Source: Corynebacterium heidelbergense
GTDB taxonomy: Bacteria > Actinomycetota > Actinomycetes > Mycobacteriales > Mycobacteriaceae
Direction: 5' to 3'
DNA length: 64,000 nt
Assembly (NCBI RefSeq): GCF_028609845.1
Contig: NZ_CP063191.1
Location: 1,178,001-1,242,000 of the forward strand
Below are positions 20,470 to 31,346 of this stretch, piece after piece. The translations under genes were made by a program, and so were the position numbers. Under the pieces are notes generated by a model. The model saw nothing but the letters and a program-made list of their open reading frames with translations, had not been told where the DNA came from and searched no databases. Position 1 is the first letter of the stretch. Each line of letters begins with the position of its first letter.

Positions 20470-21777
20470 CTAGCGCTCCCCCAGGCGGACAGCCAGGTGC
20501 TCGGTGAGGTCCTCCAGTCGGATGTCCACCTGCTCGCCGGTGCCGAGGTCCTTAACCGCGACCCGTCCCTGCTCTAGCTCCTGATCGCCGAGCACAAGTG
20601 CAAACAGCGCCCCGGCCCGGTCCGCGCCCTTCATCGCGCCCTTGAGCCCGCGCCCGCCATAGGCCATGTCTGCGCGCAGGCCACGCGCCCGCAATTGGTC
20701 CACGATAATCGGCATCCGGCTCCGCGCGCCCTCCCCCAGGGCCACCCCGTACACGTCCACGCGCCGCCCGGCGCCGGCCTGCACCCCCTCCGCCTGCATC
20801 GCCAGCAGGGTGCGGTCCAACCCGAGGCCGAAGCCAATCCCGGATAGATCCTGCCCGCCCAACTGGGCCATCAGCCCGTCGTAGCGCCCGCCCCCGCCGA
20901 TCCCGGACTGGGCCCCCAGCCCATCGTGAACGAACTCAAAGCAGGTCTTGGTGTAGTAGTCCAGCCCGCGCACCATCCGCGGGTTCACCACATACTCCAC
21001 CCCCATGTCTCCCAACAGCCCGGTAACCGTCTCGAAGTGCTCCCGGGAGGCGGCGGAAAGGTGGTCCAGGAGCAGCGGCGCCTCCTGCAACTGGGCGATC
21101 ATCTCCGGGCGCTTATCGTCCAGGACCCGCAGCGGGTTGATCTCCGCGCGGCGCCGCGTTTCCTCGTCCAGGTCCAGCTTGGCCAGGAACCCCTGCAGCT
21201 TCTCCCGGTAGGCCGGGCGATCCCTCCAATCCCCCAAGCTGGTTAGCTCCAGGCGGTACCCAGTGAGCCCCACGGACTTAAAGCAGCGGTCGGCCAGCGC
21301 AATGACCTCCGCGTCCAGCGCGGGATCGTCCACGCCGATGGCCTCCACCCCGAACTGCTGGAGCTGGCGGTAGCGCCCGGCCTGGGGGCGTTCGTAGCGG
21401 AAGAAGGGGCCGGTGTAACACAGCTTGGCCGGCAGTTGCCCGCGATCGAGGCGGTGTTGGATGACGGCCCGCACCACGCCCGCCGTCCCCTCCGGGCGCA
21501 GCGTGACGGAGCGTCCTCCGCGGTCGGCGAAGGTGTACATTTCCTTGCTGACCATGTCCGTGGATTCCCCCACGCCCCGGGCGTAGAGTCCAGTGTCCTC
21601 GAAAACGGGCAACTCCAGGTGCTCGTAGCCGGCGTTGTCGGCTGCGGTGGCGAAGTTCTGGCGGATGGCCCGGAACTCGGTGGACTGCGGGGGGTAGTAG
21701 TCCGGTATGCCCTTGGGGGCGGAGAGGGCGGTCTTGTTGCTGGGGGTTGGGTTGGGGCGCTCGTTCACCCGTCTCAC
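20470..21777 (-). CDS. hisS: Histidyl-tRNA synthetase
   Basis: Class II synthetase of 435 residues with [11 protein letters not shown] at the N-terminus, motif 2 [11 protein letters not shown] and [17 protein letters not shown], the histidine motif [23 protein letters not shown], and a C-terminal anticodon domain. The GTG at 21777 overlaps the stop of the upstream metallo-hydrolase gene by one base; a second in-frame GTG three codons later is an equally good start. The gene is convergent with the metallopeptidase gene and ends ten bases from it. Confidence 0.96.
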   Translation of the reverse strand: MRRVNERPNPTPSNKTALSAPKGIPDYYPPQSTEFRAIRQNFATAADNAGYEHLELPVFEDTGLYARGVGESTDMVSKEMYTFADRGGRSVTLRPEGTAGVVRAVIQHRLDRGQLPAKLCYTGPFFRYERPQAGRYRQLQQFGVEAIGVDDPALDAEVIALADRCFKSVGLTGYRLELTSLGDWRDRPAYREKLQGFLAKLDLDEETRRRAEINPLRVLDDKRPEMIAQLQEAPLLLDHLSAASREHFETVTGLLGDMGVEYVVNPRMVRGLDYYTKTCFEFVHDGLGAQSGIGGGGRYDGLMAQLGGQDLSGIGFGLGLDRTLLAMQAEGVQAGAGRRVDVYGVALGEGARSRMPIIVDQLRARGLRADMAYGGRGLKGAMKGADRAGALFALVLGDQELEQGRVAVKDLGTGEQVDIRLEDLTEHLAVRLGER

Positions 21778-22535
21778 TATAGGGGCTGGCCCTGCAGGTA
21801 GGGATTGCTGGCCTTCTCCTCGCCGATGGTGGTCTGGGGGCCGTGACCGGGTAAGACGATGTCTCCGTCCGCGAAGGTTTGCCGCAGGCGGCGCAGGGAA
21901 TCCGCCATATCCGCCGGGTTGGAAAGCGGCAGGTCCGTGCGGCCGATGGATTGCCGGAAGAGCACGTCACCGCCGAGGATGTGCCCGTTGCGGCGGTACA
22001 TCACCGATCCCGGGGAGTGCCCGGGCATGTGGTGGACTTCCCACTGCTCCCCGCCGAGGGTGGCGGTATCCCCTAGCTCTCGCAGGTCCGCGATGGGGCC
22101 CATGTGGTCGGTGTCGAAGAGCATGGCGAGTTCGGGGCCGAGGAATTCGGGGTGCTGGGCCATGGGGATGTCCGCCGCGTGCAGGTAGACGGGGGCGCCG
22201 AGGAGGTGCGCGTCGCGCATGTGGTCGATGTGCCCGTGTGTGAGGTAGACCGCGTCAATCCGGCAGTGGAGCTGGTCCGCGATGCGCTGGATCACCGGTG
22301 CGGATCCCATGCCGGGGTCCACGACGCTCATGGACTGTGGGGATGTGGTGGTCGGTGCGGAGGTGGTTGGGCTTGCGGTGGCCGGGGCGGGCGGTTGTTC
22401 TATATACGACGCCACCTCCGCCGGGTCCACGGGTTCAGCGAAGAGCAGATAGCAGTTCGTTTGCAATGGGCCGGCAGCGAAACCGATCATTGTGGTCCGT
22501 GCGCTGGCATCTGGCGAAACTTCGGGCTGCGTCAT
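21777..22535 (-). CDS. Metallo-beta-lactamase-fold hydrolase (glyoxalase II-like)
   Basis: The 252-residue protein has the [10 protein letters not shown] metal motif, a following His in [10 protein letters not shown], Asp in GGDVLF and a final His in LPGHGPQTT, so both metal sites are complete. Family members hydrolyse thioesters or related compounds. Between the first strands (LLFAEP and VVDPGMG) sits a Pro/Ser/Thr-rich insertion of about 30 residues that most relatives lack. The ATG at 22535 is chosen because the preceding frame has no similarity. It overlaps hisS by one base, as often seen in corynebacteria. Confidence 0.85.
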   Translation of the reverse strand: MTQPEVSPDASARTTMIGFAAGPLQTNCYLLFAEPVDPAEVASYIEQPPAPATASPTTSAPTTTSPQSMSVVDPGMGSAPVIQRIADQLHCRIDAVYLTHGHIDHMRDAHLLGAPVYLHAADIPMAQHPEFLGPELAMLFDTDHMGPIADLRELGDTATLGGEQWEVHHMPGHSPGSVMYRRNGHILGGDVLFRQSIGRTDLPLSNPADMADSLRRLRQTFADGDIVLPGHGPQTTIGEEKASNPYLQGQPL

Positions 22536-22690
22536 AGTGGCCCCCAGGCTAGTCCACGGGCGGGGTCCACCGGGGCGGGGCGGACCTAGCGGGCTGCGAG
22601 CATGGGGCATAATGGCCAAGTTATGCCTTGCGGCGGATCGACCGCCTGTTGGGGCCCCGTGGACAAGTCGATGATGTGTGAGGACGTGTG

Positions 22691-23560
22691 ATGGCCACCA
22701 GCGACAAGCGCGAGATGGTGAACGCCGACCGGCGGGACGAGGCTCTGCGCAAACTGGATCAATCTTTGAAGAAGGCCCAGCGACGGGAGCGATTGGCTCC
22801 CCTGGGGGTGGCCATCGCCACCCTGGCCACCCTGGCCCTGCTGCTGGGCAGCATCGGCTTCCTGGCGACCCGTAGCAGTTCCGATCAGGAGGATTCGGCA
22901 CAATCGGCGGCTTCCAGCTCCTCGGAGACCCCAAGCACCGCCGCCCTGCCCAAAGGGCCCAAGCAGCCCTACCCGGCCAGCGTGCAGTGCGACTACTCCA
23001 GCAGCGGGGATGCCGCCAAGCCGGTGAGCGCACCGGACGGGGCCAACGTGACGACCTCCGGCACCACGAAGGTCACCATCAAGACCTCCCAGGGGGACAT
23101 TCCCGTGGAGGTCAACGCCGGCCAGTCTCCCTGTACCGCCAACTCCTTCCTGCACTTGGTGAAGGAGAAGTTCTTTGACGATACGGTGTGCCACCGTCAC
23201 GTGAAGTCCGAGGGCCTGGGCATCCTGCAGTGCGGCGATCCGACCGGCTCCGGCTCCGGGGGGCCGGGTTACAAGTTCAAGGACGAGTTCCCCACTAACG
23301 GGGTGGATCCGCAGGAAGCGCAACAGCCGGCGAAGTACCCGCGCGGCACGCTGGCGATGGCCAATGCGGGCCCGGACACTAACGGGTCCCAGTTCTTCCT
23401 GGTCCACACCGACAGCACGCTTCCCCCGAAGTACAACATCTTCGGGACCATCAGCCCCGAGGGTTTGGAGACCCTGCAGAAAATCTCGGACGCCGCCCCC
23501 GAGGGCGATGCCAAGCCTGCCCAGGAGGTGCGGATCACGTCCGCCGCGGTGGATTCCTAG
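22691..23560 (+). CDS. Membrane-anchored peptidyl-prolyl isomerase, cyclophilin type
   Basis: The 289-residue protein has a cytoplasmic Lys/Arg-rich head (1-37), one transmembrane helix (about 39-60), a Ser/Thr/Ala linker, and an extracytoplasmic cyclophilin domain (about 115-285) with [23 protein letters not shown] signature ([12 protein letters not shown]) and YNIFGTI. It probably helps fold exported proteins. The ATG at 22691 follows GAGGA by seven bases; a GTG one codon earlier is possible. Its stop overlaps the stop of convergent rel by four bases (CTAG). Confidence 0.92.
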   Translation: MATSDKREMVNADRRDEALRKLDQSLKKAQRRERLAPLGVAIATLATLALLLGSIGFLATRSSSDQEDSAQSAASSSSETPSTAALPKGPKQPYPASVQCDYSSSGDAAKPVSAPDGANVTTSGTTKVTIKTSQGDIPVEVNAGQSPCTANSFLHLVKEKFFDDTVCHRHVKSEGLGILQCGDPTGSGSGGPGYKFKDEFPTNGVDPQEAQQPAKYPRGTLAMANAGPDTNGSQFFLVHTDSTLPPKYNIFGTISPEGLETLQKISDAAPEGDAKPAQEVRITSAAVDS

Positions 23561-25848
23561 CCGCCGGAGGTCACCCGGTACACGTCGAAGACGCCTTCGA
23601 TGTTGCGGAGCTGGTTCATGAGGTACCCCAGTTGCTTGGTGTCGGAGACCTCGAAGGTGAAGCGGATTACGGCCACACGGTCCTCCGACGTGTGCGAGCT
23701 GGTGGCGTTGATCGGCACCTTTTGGTCGGAAATGACCCGGGTGACCTCGGAGAGCAGCCCGTTGCGGTCCAGGCCCTCGATCTGGATGGTGACGAGGAAC
23801 ACGGCGTTCTTCCAGGAGGAAGCCCAGGAGACCTCGATAATCCGCTGCGGCTCGCTGTGCAGTTTTTCCGCGTTGGTGCAGTCCGTGCGATGCACGGAGA
23901 TGCCCCCGCCCTTCGTGATGAACCCGAAGATGGTGTCCCCCGGCACCGGGGTGCAGCACTTGGCCAGCTTTGCGGAGAAGTCCGACTGCCCCTGAACGAG
24001 AATGCCGGAGCCATCCCCCCGGCCCTCCTGCACCGTATTGGCCAACCGGGAGGTCGTCCCCCGGGATGCCACCGCCCGGGAGCGGGTGGCCGCCAGCACC
24101 TCTTCGGCGTCCTCCTCGGCCCGGAAGTGCTCCATGAGCTTGGACGTGACGTGGTCCACCGACAGGTCCGACCGGCCGATGGCGGTGTAGAGCGCGTCCA
24201 CATCCGCATAATGCAGCTCGCTGGCCAAAGAGCGAAGGGCTTCCGGCGTGAATAGCCGGTGCATGGGCAGGCCCCCGCGCTTGATGGCCGCGGCGAGCAT
24301 GTCGCGACCCTTCTCCAGGGCCTCCTCGCGTCGCTCCTTGGCGAACCACTGCCGGATCTTCGCCTTCGCCCGGGGGGAACCAACGAAGTTCATCCAGTCC
24401 TTGCTGGGCCCGGCCTGCTGATCCTTTGAGGTGAAGATCTCCACCTTGTCCCCGGTCTTCAGCGTGGATTCCAGGGCTACGAGCTTGCCGTTGACCTTCG
24501 CGCCGATGCACCGGTGCCCCACCTCCGTGTGCACCGCGTAGGCGAAGTCCACCGGCGTGGAATTGGAGGGCAGTGTGATCGCATCCCCCTTGGGGGTGAA
24601 CACGAAAATCTGGTTCGTGGACAGGTCGTAGCGCAGCGAATCGAGGAATTCGTTGGGGTCTGCGGCCTCCTTCTGCCAGTCCAGGAGCTGGCGCATCCAC
24701 GCCATCTGGTCGACTTCCTCGGCACTGCCCTTGTGCGAGCCGCGGGTCTCCTTGTACCGCCAATGGGCGGCGATGCCGAACTCCGCGTTGTGGTGCATCT
24801 CGTGGGTGCGAATCTGGATTTCCAGGGGCTTGGCATCGGGGCCGATGACGGTGGTGTGCAAAGACTTGTACACCCCAAATCGGGGCTGGGAGATGTAGTC
24901 CTTAAACCGGCCCGGCATCGGCTGGTACAGGGAGTGCACGGCCCCCACCGCCGCATAGCAGTCCCGCACACTGTCCACGAGGATGCGGATGCCCACCAGG
25001 TCGAAAATCTCGTCAAAGTCCCGGCCCCGCACGATCATCTTTTGGTAGATGGACCAGTAGTGCTTGGGCCGGCCCACCACCTCCGCGGCCACGTTGGAGG
25101 CGGCCATATTCGCCTCGATCTCTGCCTTGACCTGCGCGATGTACTGATCGCGCTTGGGGGCCCGGTCGGCGACAAGGCGAACGATCTCCAAGTACTTCTT
25201 CGGGTACAGGATCGCGAAGGAGAGGTCCTCCAGCTCCCACTTCACCGTGGCCATTCCCAGCCGGTGGGCCAGGGGCGCGATGACCTCCAAGGTCTGGCGG
25301 GCCTTCTTGGCCTGCTTCTCCGGCGGCAAAAAACGCATGGTACGCATGTTGTGCAGCCGGTCGGCCACCTTGATCACCAGGACCCGCGGGTCATGGGCCA
25401 TGGCCACGATCATCTTGCGGATGGTCTCTGCCTCCGCCGCCGAGCCGAGGGCCACCTTGTCCAGCTTGGTCACGCCGTCCACGAGGCGGGCGACCTCCGC
25501 ACCGAAGTCCTCCGTCAGCTCCTCGAGGGAGTAGTCCGTGTCCTCCACCGTGTCGTGCAACAGGGCCGCGACGAGGGTGGTGGTGTCCATGCCAATTTCC
25601 GCAGCGATGGTGGCGACCGCCAGGGGGTGGGTGATGTAGGGCTCCCCCGACTTGCGATAGACCCCCTCGTGCAGGCGCTCGGCTGTGGCGTACGCCCGGT
25701 TGAGGGCGTCCACATCCGCCTTCGGGTGGAATTTACGGTGGATGACCACAAGGGGTCCCAACACCGGGTTGACCTTGGCCTTACTGGTCCCCGTCAGGGT
25801 GCGGGCGATCCGCGCCGCCATCCACAGGGACCCGCGATCCTGGCTCAT
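23557..25848 (-). CDS. relA: Bifunctional (p)ppGpp synthetase/hydrolase Rel
   Basis: Makes and degrades the stringent-response alarmone. The 763 residues contain an HD hydrolase domain with LLHDTVEDT (about 96-104) and the following [11 protein letters not shown], a synthetase domain with [13 protein letters not shown] (about 259-271) and [15 protein letters not shown], then TGS (about 400-460), and C-terminal zinc-finger and ACT regions. Both catalytic parts look intact, so it is a long bifunctional Rel. The ATG overlaps the apt stop (ATGA); the order dciAE-apt-rel matches C. glutamicum. Confidence 0.96.
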   Translation of the reverse strand: MSQDRGSLWMAARIARTLTGTSKAKVNPVLGPLVVIHRKFHPKADVDALNRAYATAERLHEGVYRKSGEPYITHPLAVATIAAEIGMDTTTLVAALLHDTVEDTDYSLEELTEDFGAEVARLVDGVTKLDKVALGSAAEAETIRKMIVAMAHDPRVLVIKVADRLHNMRTMRFLPPEKQAKKARQTLEVIAPLAHRLGMATVKWELEDLSFAILYPKKYLEIVRLVADRAPKRDQYIAQVKAEIEANMAASNVAAEVVGRPKHYWSIYQKMIVRGRDFDEIFDLVGIRILVDSVRDCYAAVGAVHSLYQPMPGRFKDYISQPRFGVYKSLHTTVIGPDAKPLEIQIRTHEMHHNAEFGIAAHWRYKETRGSHKGSAEEVDQMAWMRQLLDWQKEAADPNEFLDSLRYDLSTNQIFVFTPKGDAITLPSNSTPVDFAYAVHTEVGHRCIGAKVNGKLVALESTLKTGDKVEIFTSKDQQAGPSKDWMNFVGSPRAKAKIRQWFAKERREEALEKGRDMLAAAIKRGGLPMHRLFTPEALRSLASELHYADVDALYTAIGRSDLSVDHVTSKLMEHFRAEEDAEEVLAATRSRAVASRGTTSRLANTVQEGRGDGSGILVQGQSDFSAKLAKCCTPVPGDTIFGFITKGGGISVHRTDCTNAEKLHSEPQRIIEVSWASSWKNAVFLVTIQIEGLDRNGLLSEVTRVISDQKVPINATSSHTSEDRVAVIRFTFEVSDTKQLGYLMNQLRNIEGVFDVYRVTSGG

Positions 25849-26420
25849 TGCTCCTCCGCTCCCCCGCTACCGGCGACATACAACGGCAGGTCGGCGAAGT
25901 GCTTGCGACCGCCCAAACCCTGCACTTCCAGGACCACAGCGAGGGCGACGACGCCAGCACCGGCGCGCTCCAAAAGCTCCCGAGAGGCCCGCAAGGTCCC
26001 GCCGGTGGCGAGGACGTCGTCCACGAGGATGATCCGCTTACCCTCCAGCGGAATCCCGGAGGCCGGAATCTCCAGGGCCGCGGAACCATACTCCAAGTCG
26101 TATTCCACGCGGTGTACTGGCGGCGGGAGCTTGCCGCCCTTACGTATCGCCAGGATTCCCAGCCCCAGCTCGAGGGCCACTGCGCTGCCCAGCAGAAAGC
26201 CCCTGGCGTCCAACCCCCCAATGAGATCCGCATCGAACGAGCGGCAAAAGGCGGTGAGATCCCCAACCACCTGGGCGAATGCATCGGGGTCCGCAAGCAC
26301 CGGCGTAAGATCCTCAAAGACGATGCCGGGCTGGGGAAAATCCGGGACGACGCGGGTCAATCGACGAAGCGCGTCCGCAGCGGCGCCAGGAGTGCTGGTG
26401 GGGTGGGGGGAATACGGCAC
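25845..26420 (-). CDS. apt: Adenine phosphoribosyltransferase
   Basis: Salvages adenine to AMP with PRPP. The 191 residues show the N-terminal [18 protein letters not shown] segment, [14 protein letters not shown], and the PRPP loop [17 protein letters not shown]. The stop overlaps the rel start by four bases, tying purine salvage and alarmone metabolism in one transcript. The gap of 156 bases to dciAE upstream may hold a promoter, but no clear box was found. Confidence 0.95.
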   Translation of the reverse strand: MPYSPHPTSTPGAAADALRRLTRVVPDFPQPGIVFEDLTPVLADPDAFAQVVGDLTAFCRSFDADLIGGLDARGFLLGSAVALELGLGILAIRKGGKLPPPVHRVEYDLEYGSAALEIPASGIPLEGKRIILVDDVLATGGTLRASRELLERAGAGVVALAVVLEVQGLGGRKHFADLPLYVAGSGGAEEQ

Positions 26421-26576
26421 GGTATCAGGGCACCTCCATTGTCGTCATCGGCCGGGGGATCGTTGCGTCAGCGCGGCGTCGGTGGCGGCCATCCGCCAAC
26501 GGAAGGCGGTAGACCCACGATAGTAGAACCCCGCCAGCCGCGATGCTGGGTGTACGGCGCCGGGGGGTTGGAACAC

Positions 26577-28223
26577 TCAGATCGCACCCGGGTTTCCCTC
26601 GGGGCTCGGCGGCTTCGGCACCGGCTCGGATTGACGCTGCCAGCGGTCCATGTTCCAGCTCAAGCCGGTCTCCCCGGGGTTGTCCACCACGCCCGCGATG
26701 TGCTGTTCCACAGCAACGGCGCGCGGCTCGTTGACCAGCGGGAGGGTCTCTGCCGCATCCGCAAGGGTGCGTTCCGCATCCCGCACCTTGTCCAGCGGGG
26801 CCGTGGCGGGCACGTCCGTGGTGGGGTTGCGGCCGAAGGAGCTGGTGGTGGTGAGCAGGGCCTCATAGTCGGTTCCCAGGGTGCCGGGGTGGGCGGCGTC
26901 CACCTCCACCGGGCGGATGGTCACCCCTCCTGCCGCGCAGCTACGGGTGATGTTTTGCACCATCGCGGCGTAGCGGGGGACCTCCTTGAGGTAGCCGATG
27001 CGCACGGTCGTGCCGTCCAACTGCTGCTTGGTGCGATTGGGGTCCACGGCGGTGTTGGCCTCGGCGACGTCCTTCAACCGCGGGGCCAGGGGATCCGTGG
27101 GCGCGAGGATGCGCAAGCCCACGGGTTGCACCTCCACGCCGGTGGCGGCCTTCACCTCCCCGGCGATGGAGCCCCGATCGATGCAGGCACCGAGGGCGCG
27201 GCGGGCCTCTGGGGAAGCGAGCGCCCCCGCATCCTCCAGGCGCAACAGGTCCACCCGGGAACCCGCGGTCTTCCGCGTGCGGAAGTTGGGAGCGTTGAGC
27301 TCCTGGGCGGCGAAGTCCGTGGTGGCCGCGGCGTCTGCCACGACGAGGTGATCATCGTGGGCCAGGCCCTTGAGCTCGGAGCCCACGGGATGCAGAAAGA
27401 CCCTGCGCTCCTGGGGTGGATCGGCCTTCCAGTTGGGGTTGGGTTCCAAGGTCAGCGTGCCATCCTGGGCGCGGGAGCTCACGCGGTAGGGGCCGAAGGT
27501 GGGCACCTCGCTGGGGTCCGTCTGTCCGAGGTCGAAGGTGTTGCGCCACTGCTCGGCGATGGGTTCGAGCTGGGCCGGCGCCTCGGACTGGAGCGCGCCG
27601 ACGATGTCCGGGACCTCCGCGCGCTGGGCCACGGTATGGGCGGGCAGGACGGTCCCCGCGCTGAACAGCTCCCGGAAGCGGCCGCCGAAGCCCTCCTTAA
27701 AGGTCACACTAAAGTGCTTGTCTTGGTCCTGGCAGGCCACGGACTGCACCTGGCGGGCCATGGGCATGTCCGCGCCGAATTGGGCCGCGTTCTGCCCGGC
27801 TGTGACCGCAAGCAGGAAGTCCGTACAGGTCACCGGGGTGCCGTCAGAATAGGTGGCCTTGTCGCTGACCTGGTAGTCCACGGTCTGCGGGTCCTCCGGG
27901 CGAGGCGTAGCGGTCAGCAGGTCCGGGTTGGGCAGCAACTGGCCGTTGGGGCCCGTGATGAAGGCGCCCGGGTACAGGCGGGCGGAGACCTTTGCCGCGT
28001 CCGTCATCACCCCCAGTTGGGAGGCGGCATTGGTGGTGACGATCGGCAGGGCCAGGCTGTAGCCAAACTCCGGGTCGGAGCCGCCGAACCCGTCCACGGG
28101 ATTGCCGGAACCGCAGGCACTCAGCCCGTCGGCTGCCGCCACGCCAAGGGTTAGGGTCGCCGCGAGGACGGCGGCCCGGCGGGTGGGGTGCGAGGCGGTT
28201 ACTGGGGTGCGTGGCGAGTCCAT
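26577..28223 (-). CDS. dciAE: Dipeptide-type ABC substrate-binding lipoprotein (DciAE-like)
   Basis: A solute-binding protein of the SBP_bac_5 family, 548 residues. The N-terminus has two Arg, a hydrophobic stretch and the lipobox LSAC with Cys37, so it should be lipid-anchored outside the membrane. TYSDGTPVTCTDFL is typical of the family. No permease or ATPase gene is adjacent, so any transporter partner lies elsewhere. The ATG at 28223 is one base after the stop of the secDF gene. The same gene in this position in C. glutamicum is called dciAE, which guides the name. Substrate binding is not shown. Confidence 0.8.
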   Translation of the reverse strand: MDSPRTPVTASHPTRRAAVLAATLTLGVAAADGLSACGSGNPVDGFGGSDPEFGYSLALPIVTTNAASQLGVMTDAAKVSARLYPGAFITGPNGQLLPNPDLLTATPRPEDPQTVDYQVSDKATYSDGTPVTCTDFLLAVTAGQNAAQFGADMPMARQVQSVACQDQDKHFSVTFKEGFGGRFRELFSAGTVLPAHTVAQRAEVPDIVGALQSEAPAQLEPIAEQWRNTFDLGQTDPSEVPTFGPYRVSSRAQDGTLTLEPNPNWKADPPQERRVFLHPVGSELKGLAHDDHLVVADAAATTDFAAQELNAPNFRTRKTAGSRVDLLRLEDAGALASPEARRALGACIDRGSIAGEVKAATGVEVQPVGLRILAPTDPLAPRLKDVAEANTAVDPNRTKQQLDGTTVRIGYLKEVPRYAAMVQNITRSCAAGGVTIRPVEVDAAHPGTLGTDYEALLTTTSSFGRNPTTDVPATAPLDKVRDAERTLADAAETLPLVNEPRAVAVEQHIAGVVDNPGETGLSWNMDRWQRQSEPVPKPPSPEGNPGAI

Positions 28224-28224
28224 G

Positions 28225-31200
28225 TCACATCCCCGGGCGCCAGGAACGGCCATCGCCGATCTCCCCGCGATCGGCGCGGGGGAAGCTGACCTTGCGCGCC
28301 CCGGCATCGGCGTCCTCCTCCTCGGGCTCCGGCCGCCTCCCCGGCTTCGATCCGGCGGTCTCGACGTCGGTTAACCGTTCGGGCTCCTCCTGCGCGCGGG
28401 GACCATCGGCCGCTTCCGCGTCGGGCTGTGCTGCGCGCTCGCTGGGCCCGGCTCCGGCTCGGGCGCGCCGGACCTTTTCATCGTGGCGGCGGTATGCGGC
28501 GCTCCGGGCCTTCATCGTCACCAGCAGCGGCGCGGCAAAGAGGATGGAGCTGAACGTTCCGGCGATCACGCCGATGAACTGGACGAGGGCCAGGTCCTTG
28601 AGGGTGCCCACGCCCATGAGGCCCACGGCGATGACGAGCAGAGAGGCGATGGGAACCAGCGAGAACACGGAGGTGTTGATCGAGCGCATGATGGTTTGGT
28701 TCACCGCCAGGTTCACCTGCTCCGCGTAGGTCGCGCGCGTGGAGTTGAACAGGCCCGTGGTGTTCTCGTGGACCTTGTCGAAGACCACGACCGTGTCGTA
28801 CAGGGAGTAGGCCAGGATGGTCAGCAGGCCGATGACCGTCGCCGGGGAGACCTCGAAGCCGACCAGGGAGTAGATCCCGGACACCACGGTGAGATCCACC
28901 AGCACCGTGATGATGGCGGATAGGGCCATGTCCCAGCGCATGCGGATGGCGATGTACACGAACACCAGCGCCAGGAAGGCCCCGAGAGCCAGGAGCATCC
29001 GGTTGGTGATGGTCTTGCCCCATGATTCGGACACGGTCGAATCGTTGATGGCGTTCTCGTTGACCTCACCGCGGGAATTCTTCGGCTGGTACTTATCGAA
29101 CAGCGCCGAACGGGCCTTGGTGATCTGGTCGTCGCTAAGGCGTTCGGAGGTGATTTCCACTACCCGCCCGGTGCCGCTGCCCACGGTCTGCACGGTCTGC
29201 GGTTGCACCCCGGTGGCCTCCCGGAAGGTCTGGGAGACCGAGCTTTCCGCGATCTCTCCATTGGGGGGCATGCTGATGCGGGTGCCACCGGCAAAGTCGA
29301 TGCCGGGGGTAAATCCGCGCAGGGCAATGGTCAACACGCAGCCGATGAGCACTGCGGCCAGGGCGGCGTACCAACGCCGACGCTGGGGCACGATGGGCAG
29401 ATTCGCCTCCCCGTTGGCCACCCGCTCGAGGAATCCGGGGGCTTTCTTGCCTCCGGTTGCCTTCTCACCCTCACGCTCACGTCGGTCCGCGCCGGAGAAG
29501 CGGCGGGCCGCCCGCATTGCAGATCCCAGCCCGTTGAGCCGGGGCTGGGCCAGGGCCGGCTTGCGGGACAGCAGGATGAGCAGGGGCGCGGTAACGGTGA
29601 AGGCGATGAAGATGTCGAACAGCGTGGTCAGACCCAGGGTGAAGGCAAAGCCCTTCACCTCCCCGACCGCCAGGAAGTACAGGATGACAGCGGCGATGAG
29701 GGACACGAAGTTACCCGTCACGATGGTCTTGCGGGCGCGCCGCCAGGCCCGCGGAACCGCCGAGCGGAAGGTGGCACCCTGGTGGATCTCGTCCTTGATG
29801 CGCTCGAAGTACACCACGAAGGAGTCCGCCGTGGTGCCGATACCGATGATCAACCCGGCGATACCGGCGAGGTCCAGGCTGTAGCCAATCCACCGTCCGA
29901 GTAGGACGAGGGCAGCGTAGACCAGGGAAAAGCTGGCGACGAGGGAGACGATGGCCACGCCTCCCAGCCCGCGGTAGTACCACAGGGCATACAGGGAGAC
30001 CAGGGCCAGGCCTACGAGGCCCGCGATGATGCCCGCCCGCAGGGAAGCGGCGCCGAGGGTGGGTGAGATGGTCGTGGCGGTGCCGCCGCTCTCCCCGTTC
30101 TCCCCAACAAAGCTCAGGGGCAGGGCACCGTAGCGCAGGTTGTTGGCCAGCGACGCGGCCTCCGCTTCAGAGAAGGACCCGGTGACCTGCGTCGCGCTCC
30201 CTGGGGGCGTCGCTTCCTGCACCTGGGGGGCGCTGATGACCTTCGAGTCCAGGGTGAAGGCGACGCGCTGGCCCTGTAGCTGCTGGCCCAGCTTGTACCA
30301 GGTCTCGCCACCCGGGGTGTCCTTGCCCGTCTTGAACTTGAAGGAGACCGCCATCTGGCTTTGTCCCTGCGGCACCCCGTGGGTGATGGGCGCGTTGTTG
30401 TCGATCAGCTCGCCGGTCAGCCGGGGCGCGTTGGGGCCCTCCTCGTAACCGTCGAGCACCGGCGCGGGACCCAAGATGACGGGTCCTTCCGGGGAACAGG
30501 TGACCAGTGGACGGGAGGGGTCATCGGCTCCGGCCAGGGGGTCCGCTTTATCGCACGAGAGCATGGCGGCAGCGGCCTGCTCCTCGTTGGGGTCCTTGGA
30601 CTGGCGGATGTCCCGCAGCGTCTTGACGGCATTGTCCCGCTGCTGCTGTTCCTCCGTGCTGTTGGCAGCCTGCTTCGGGGGGTTGGTGGTCGCCGTGATC
30701 TTATCGGGGACGCCCTGGACCTGGCTCTTCTTCAACTCGGGGACGAGTTGGGCGAGCTTCGCGTTGACCTCGTCCGGGGTCATGGCGCCGCTGGAGACCA
30801 TCCGGTTGGCTACGTCTTGGAGTGCCTTGGGGAGCTCCTGCGTGGGGGGTGCCGGGTTGATGACGGGCCGGAATAGCAACTGGGAGGTCTTGCCCACGGC
30901 CTTCGCCTGGCCGGCTTCGGTGCCCGGGACGGTGATCACGATGTTGTCCCCGTCGGTGACCACGCGGGCCCCGGAGACGCCCATGCCGTTGACGCGGTTC
31001 TCCATGATGTTCCGCGCCTGCTGTAGCTGATCCCCGGTGGGCCGACCGCCCTGGGGCACCAAGGTGATGCGGGTACCGCCCTGGAGGTCGATACCGACCT
31101 TCGGGGTGGGGGTGCGGTCCCCGGTGAACATGATCAGCGCGACGAGGCCGATGAGTACCGCGGCGAACAGCGCCAATGCTCGTTTGGGCCAGATAGCCGC

Positions 31201-31236
31201 CGGGGCCTTGCGGCCTCTGCTCCGGGCTTTTGCCAC
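28225..31236 (-). CDS. secDF: SecD-SecF fusion protein of the Sec translocase
   Basis: SecD and SecF use the proton motive force to help pull exported proteins through SecYEG. Here both are in one 1003-residue frame. Residues about 1-560 are SecD (first helix at 18-38, VGIDLQGGTRITL, a large extracytoplasmic P1 domain, then five helices). A basic linker of about 560-600 follows. Residues about 600-905 are SecF (FTPGIDFAGGTRISMP and six helices). The last roughly 95 residues are a charged cytoplasmic tail. GTG at 31236 has AAGGAG eight bases upstream. Related corynebacteria normally have two separate genes. Confidence 0.93.
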   Translation of the reverse strand: MAKARSRGRKAPAAIWPKRALALFAAVLIGLVALIMFTGDRTPTPKVGIDLQGGTRITLVPQGGRPTGDQLQQARNIMENRVNGMGVSGARVVTDGDNIVITVPGTEAGQAKAVGKTSQLLFRPVINPAPPTQELPKALQDVANRMVSSGAMTPDEVNAKLAQLVPELKKSQVQGVPDKITATTNPPKQAANSTEEQQQRDNAVKTLRDIRQSKDPNEEQAAAAMLSCDKADPLAGADDPSRPLVTCSPEGPVILGPAPVLDGYEEGPNAPRLTGELIDNNAPITHGVPQGQSQMAVSFKFKTGKDTPGGETWYKLGQQLQGQRVAFTLDSKVISAPQVQEATPPGSATQVTGSFSEAEAASLANNLRYGALPLSFVGENGESGGTATTISPTLGAASLRAGIIAGLVGLALVSLYALWYYRGLGGVAIVSLVASFSLVYAALVLLGRWIGYSLDLAGIAGLIIGIGTTADSFVVYFERIKDEIHQGATFRSAVPRAWRRARKTIVTGNFVSLIAAVILYFLAVGEVKGFAFTLGLTTLFDIFIAFTVTAPLLILLSRKPALAQPRLNGLGSAMRAARRFSGADRREREGEKATGGKKAPGFLERVANGEANLPIVPQRRRWYAALAAVLIGCVLTIALRGFTPGIDFAGGTRISMPPNGEIAESSVSQTFREATGVQPQTVQTVGSGTGRVVEITSERLSDDQITKARSALFDKYQPKNSRGEVNENAINDSTVSESWGKTITNRMLLALGAFLALVFVYIAIRMRWDMALSAIITVLVDLTVVSGIYSLVGFEVSPATVIGLLTILAYSLYDTVVVFDKVHENTTGLFNSTRATYAEQVNLAVNQTIMRSINTSVFSLVPIASLLVIAVGLMGVGTLKDLALVQFIGVIAGTFSSILFAAPLLVTMKARSAAYRRHDEKVRRARAGAGPSERAAQPDAEAADGPRAQEEPERLTDVETAGSKPGRRPEPEEEDADAGARKVSFPRADRGEIGDGRSWRPGM

Positions 31237-31346
31237 GAGGTTCGCTCCTTGTGCAGGTGGAGGGTAGTAACCCAGCGATAGTAGCGCGTGGGCGGGTCCC
31301 GGGTCACCAAGGGCCGCCGCTGCGGGACTGGCAGGCCCGGGCCCGG

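Noticed and set aside
24514..28154. Two long plus-strand frames opposite rel, apt and the dipeptide-binding lipoprotein gene
   Set aside because: Both run opposite intact, recognisable genes; no motif or start context.
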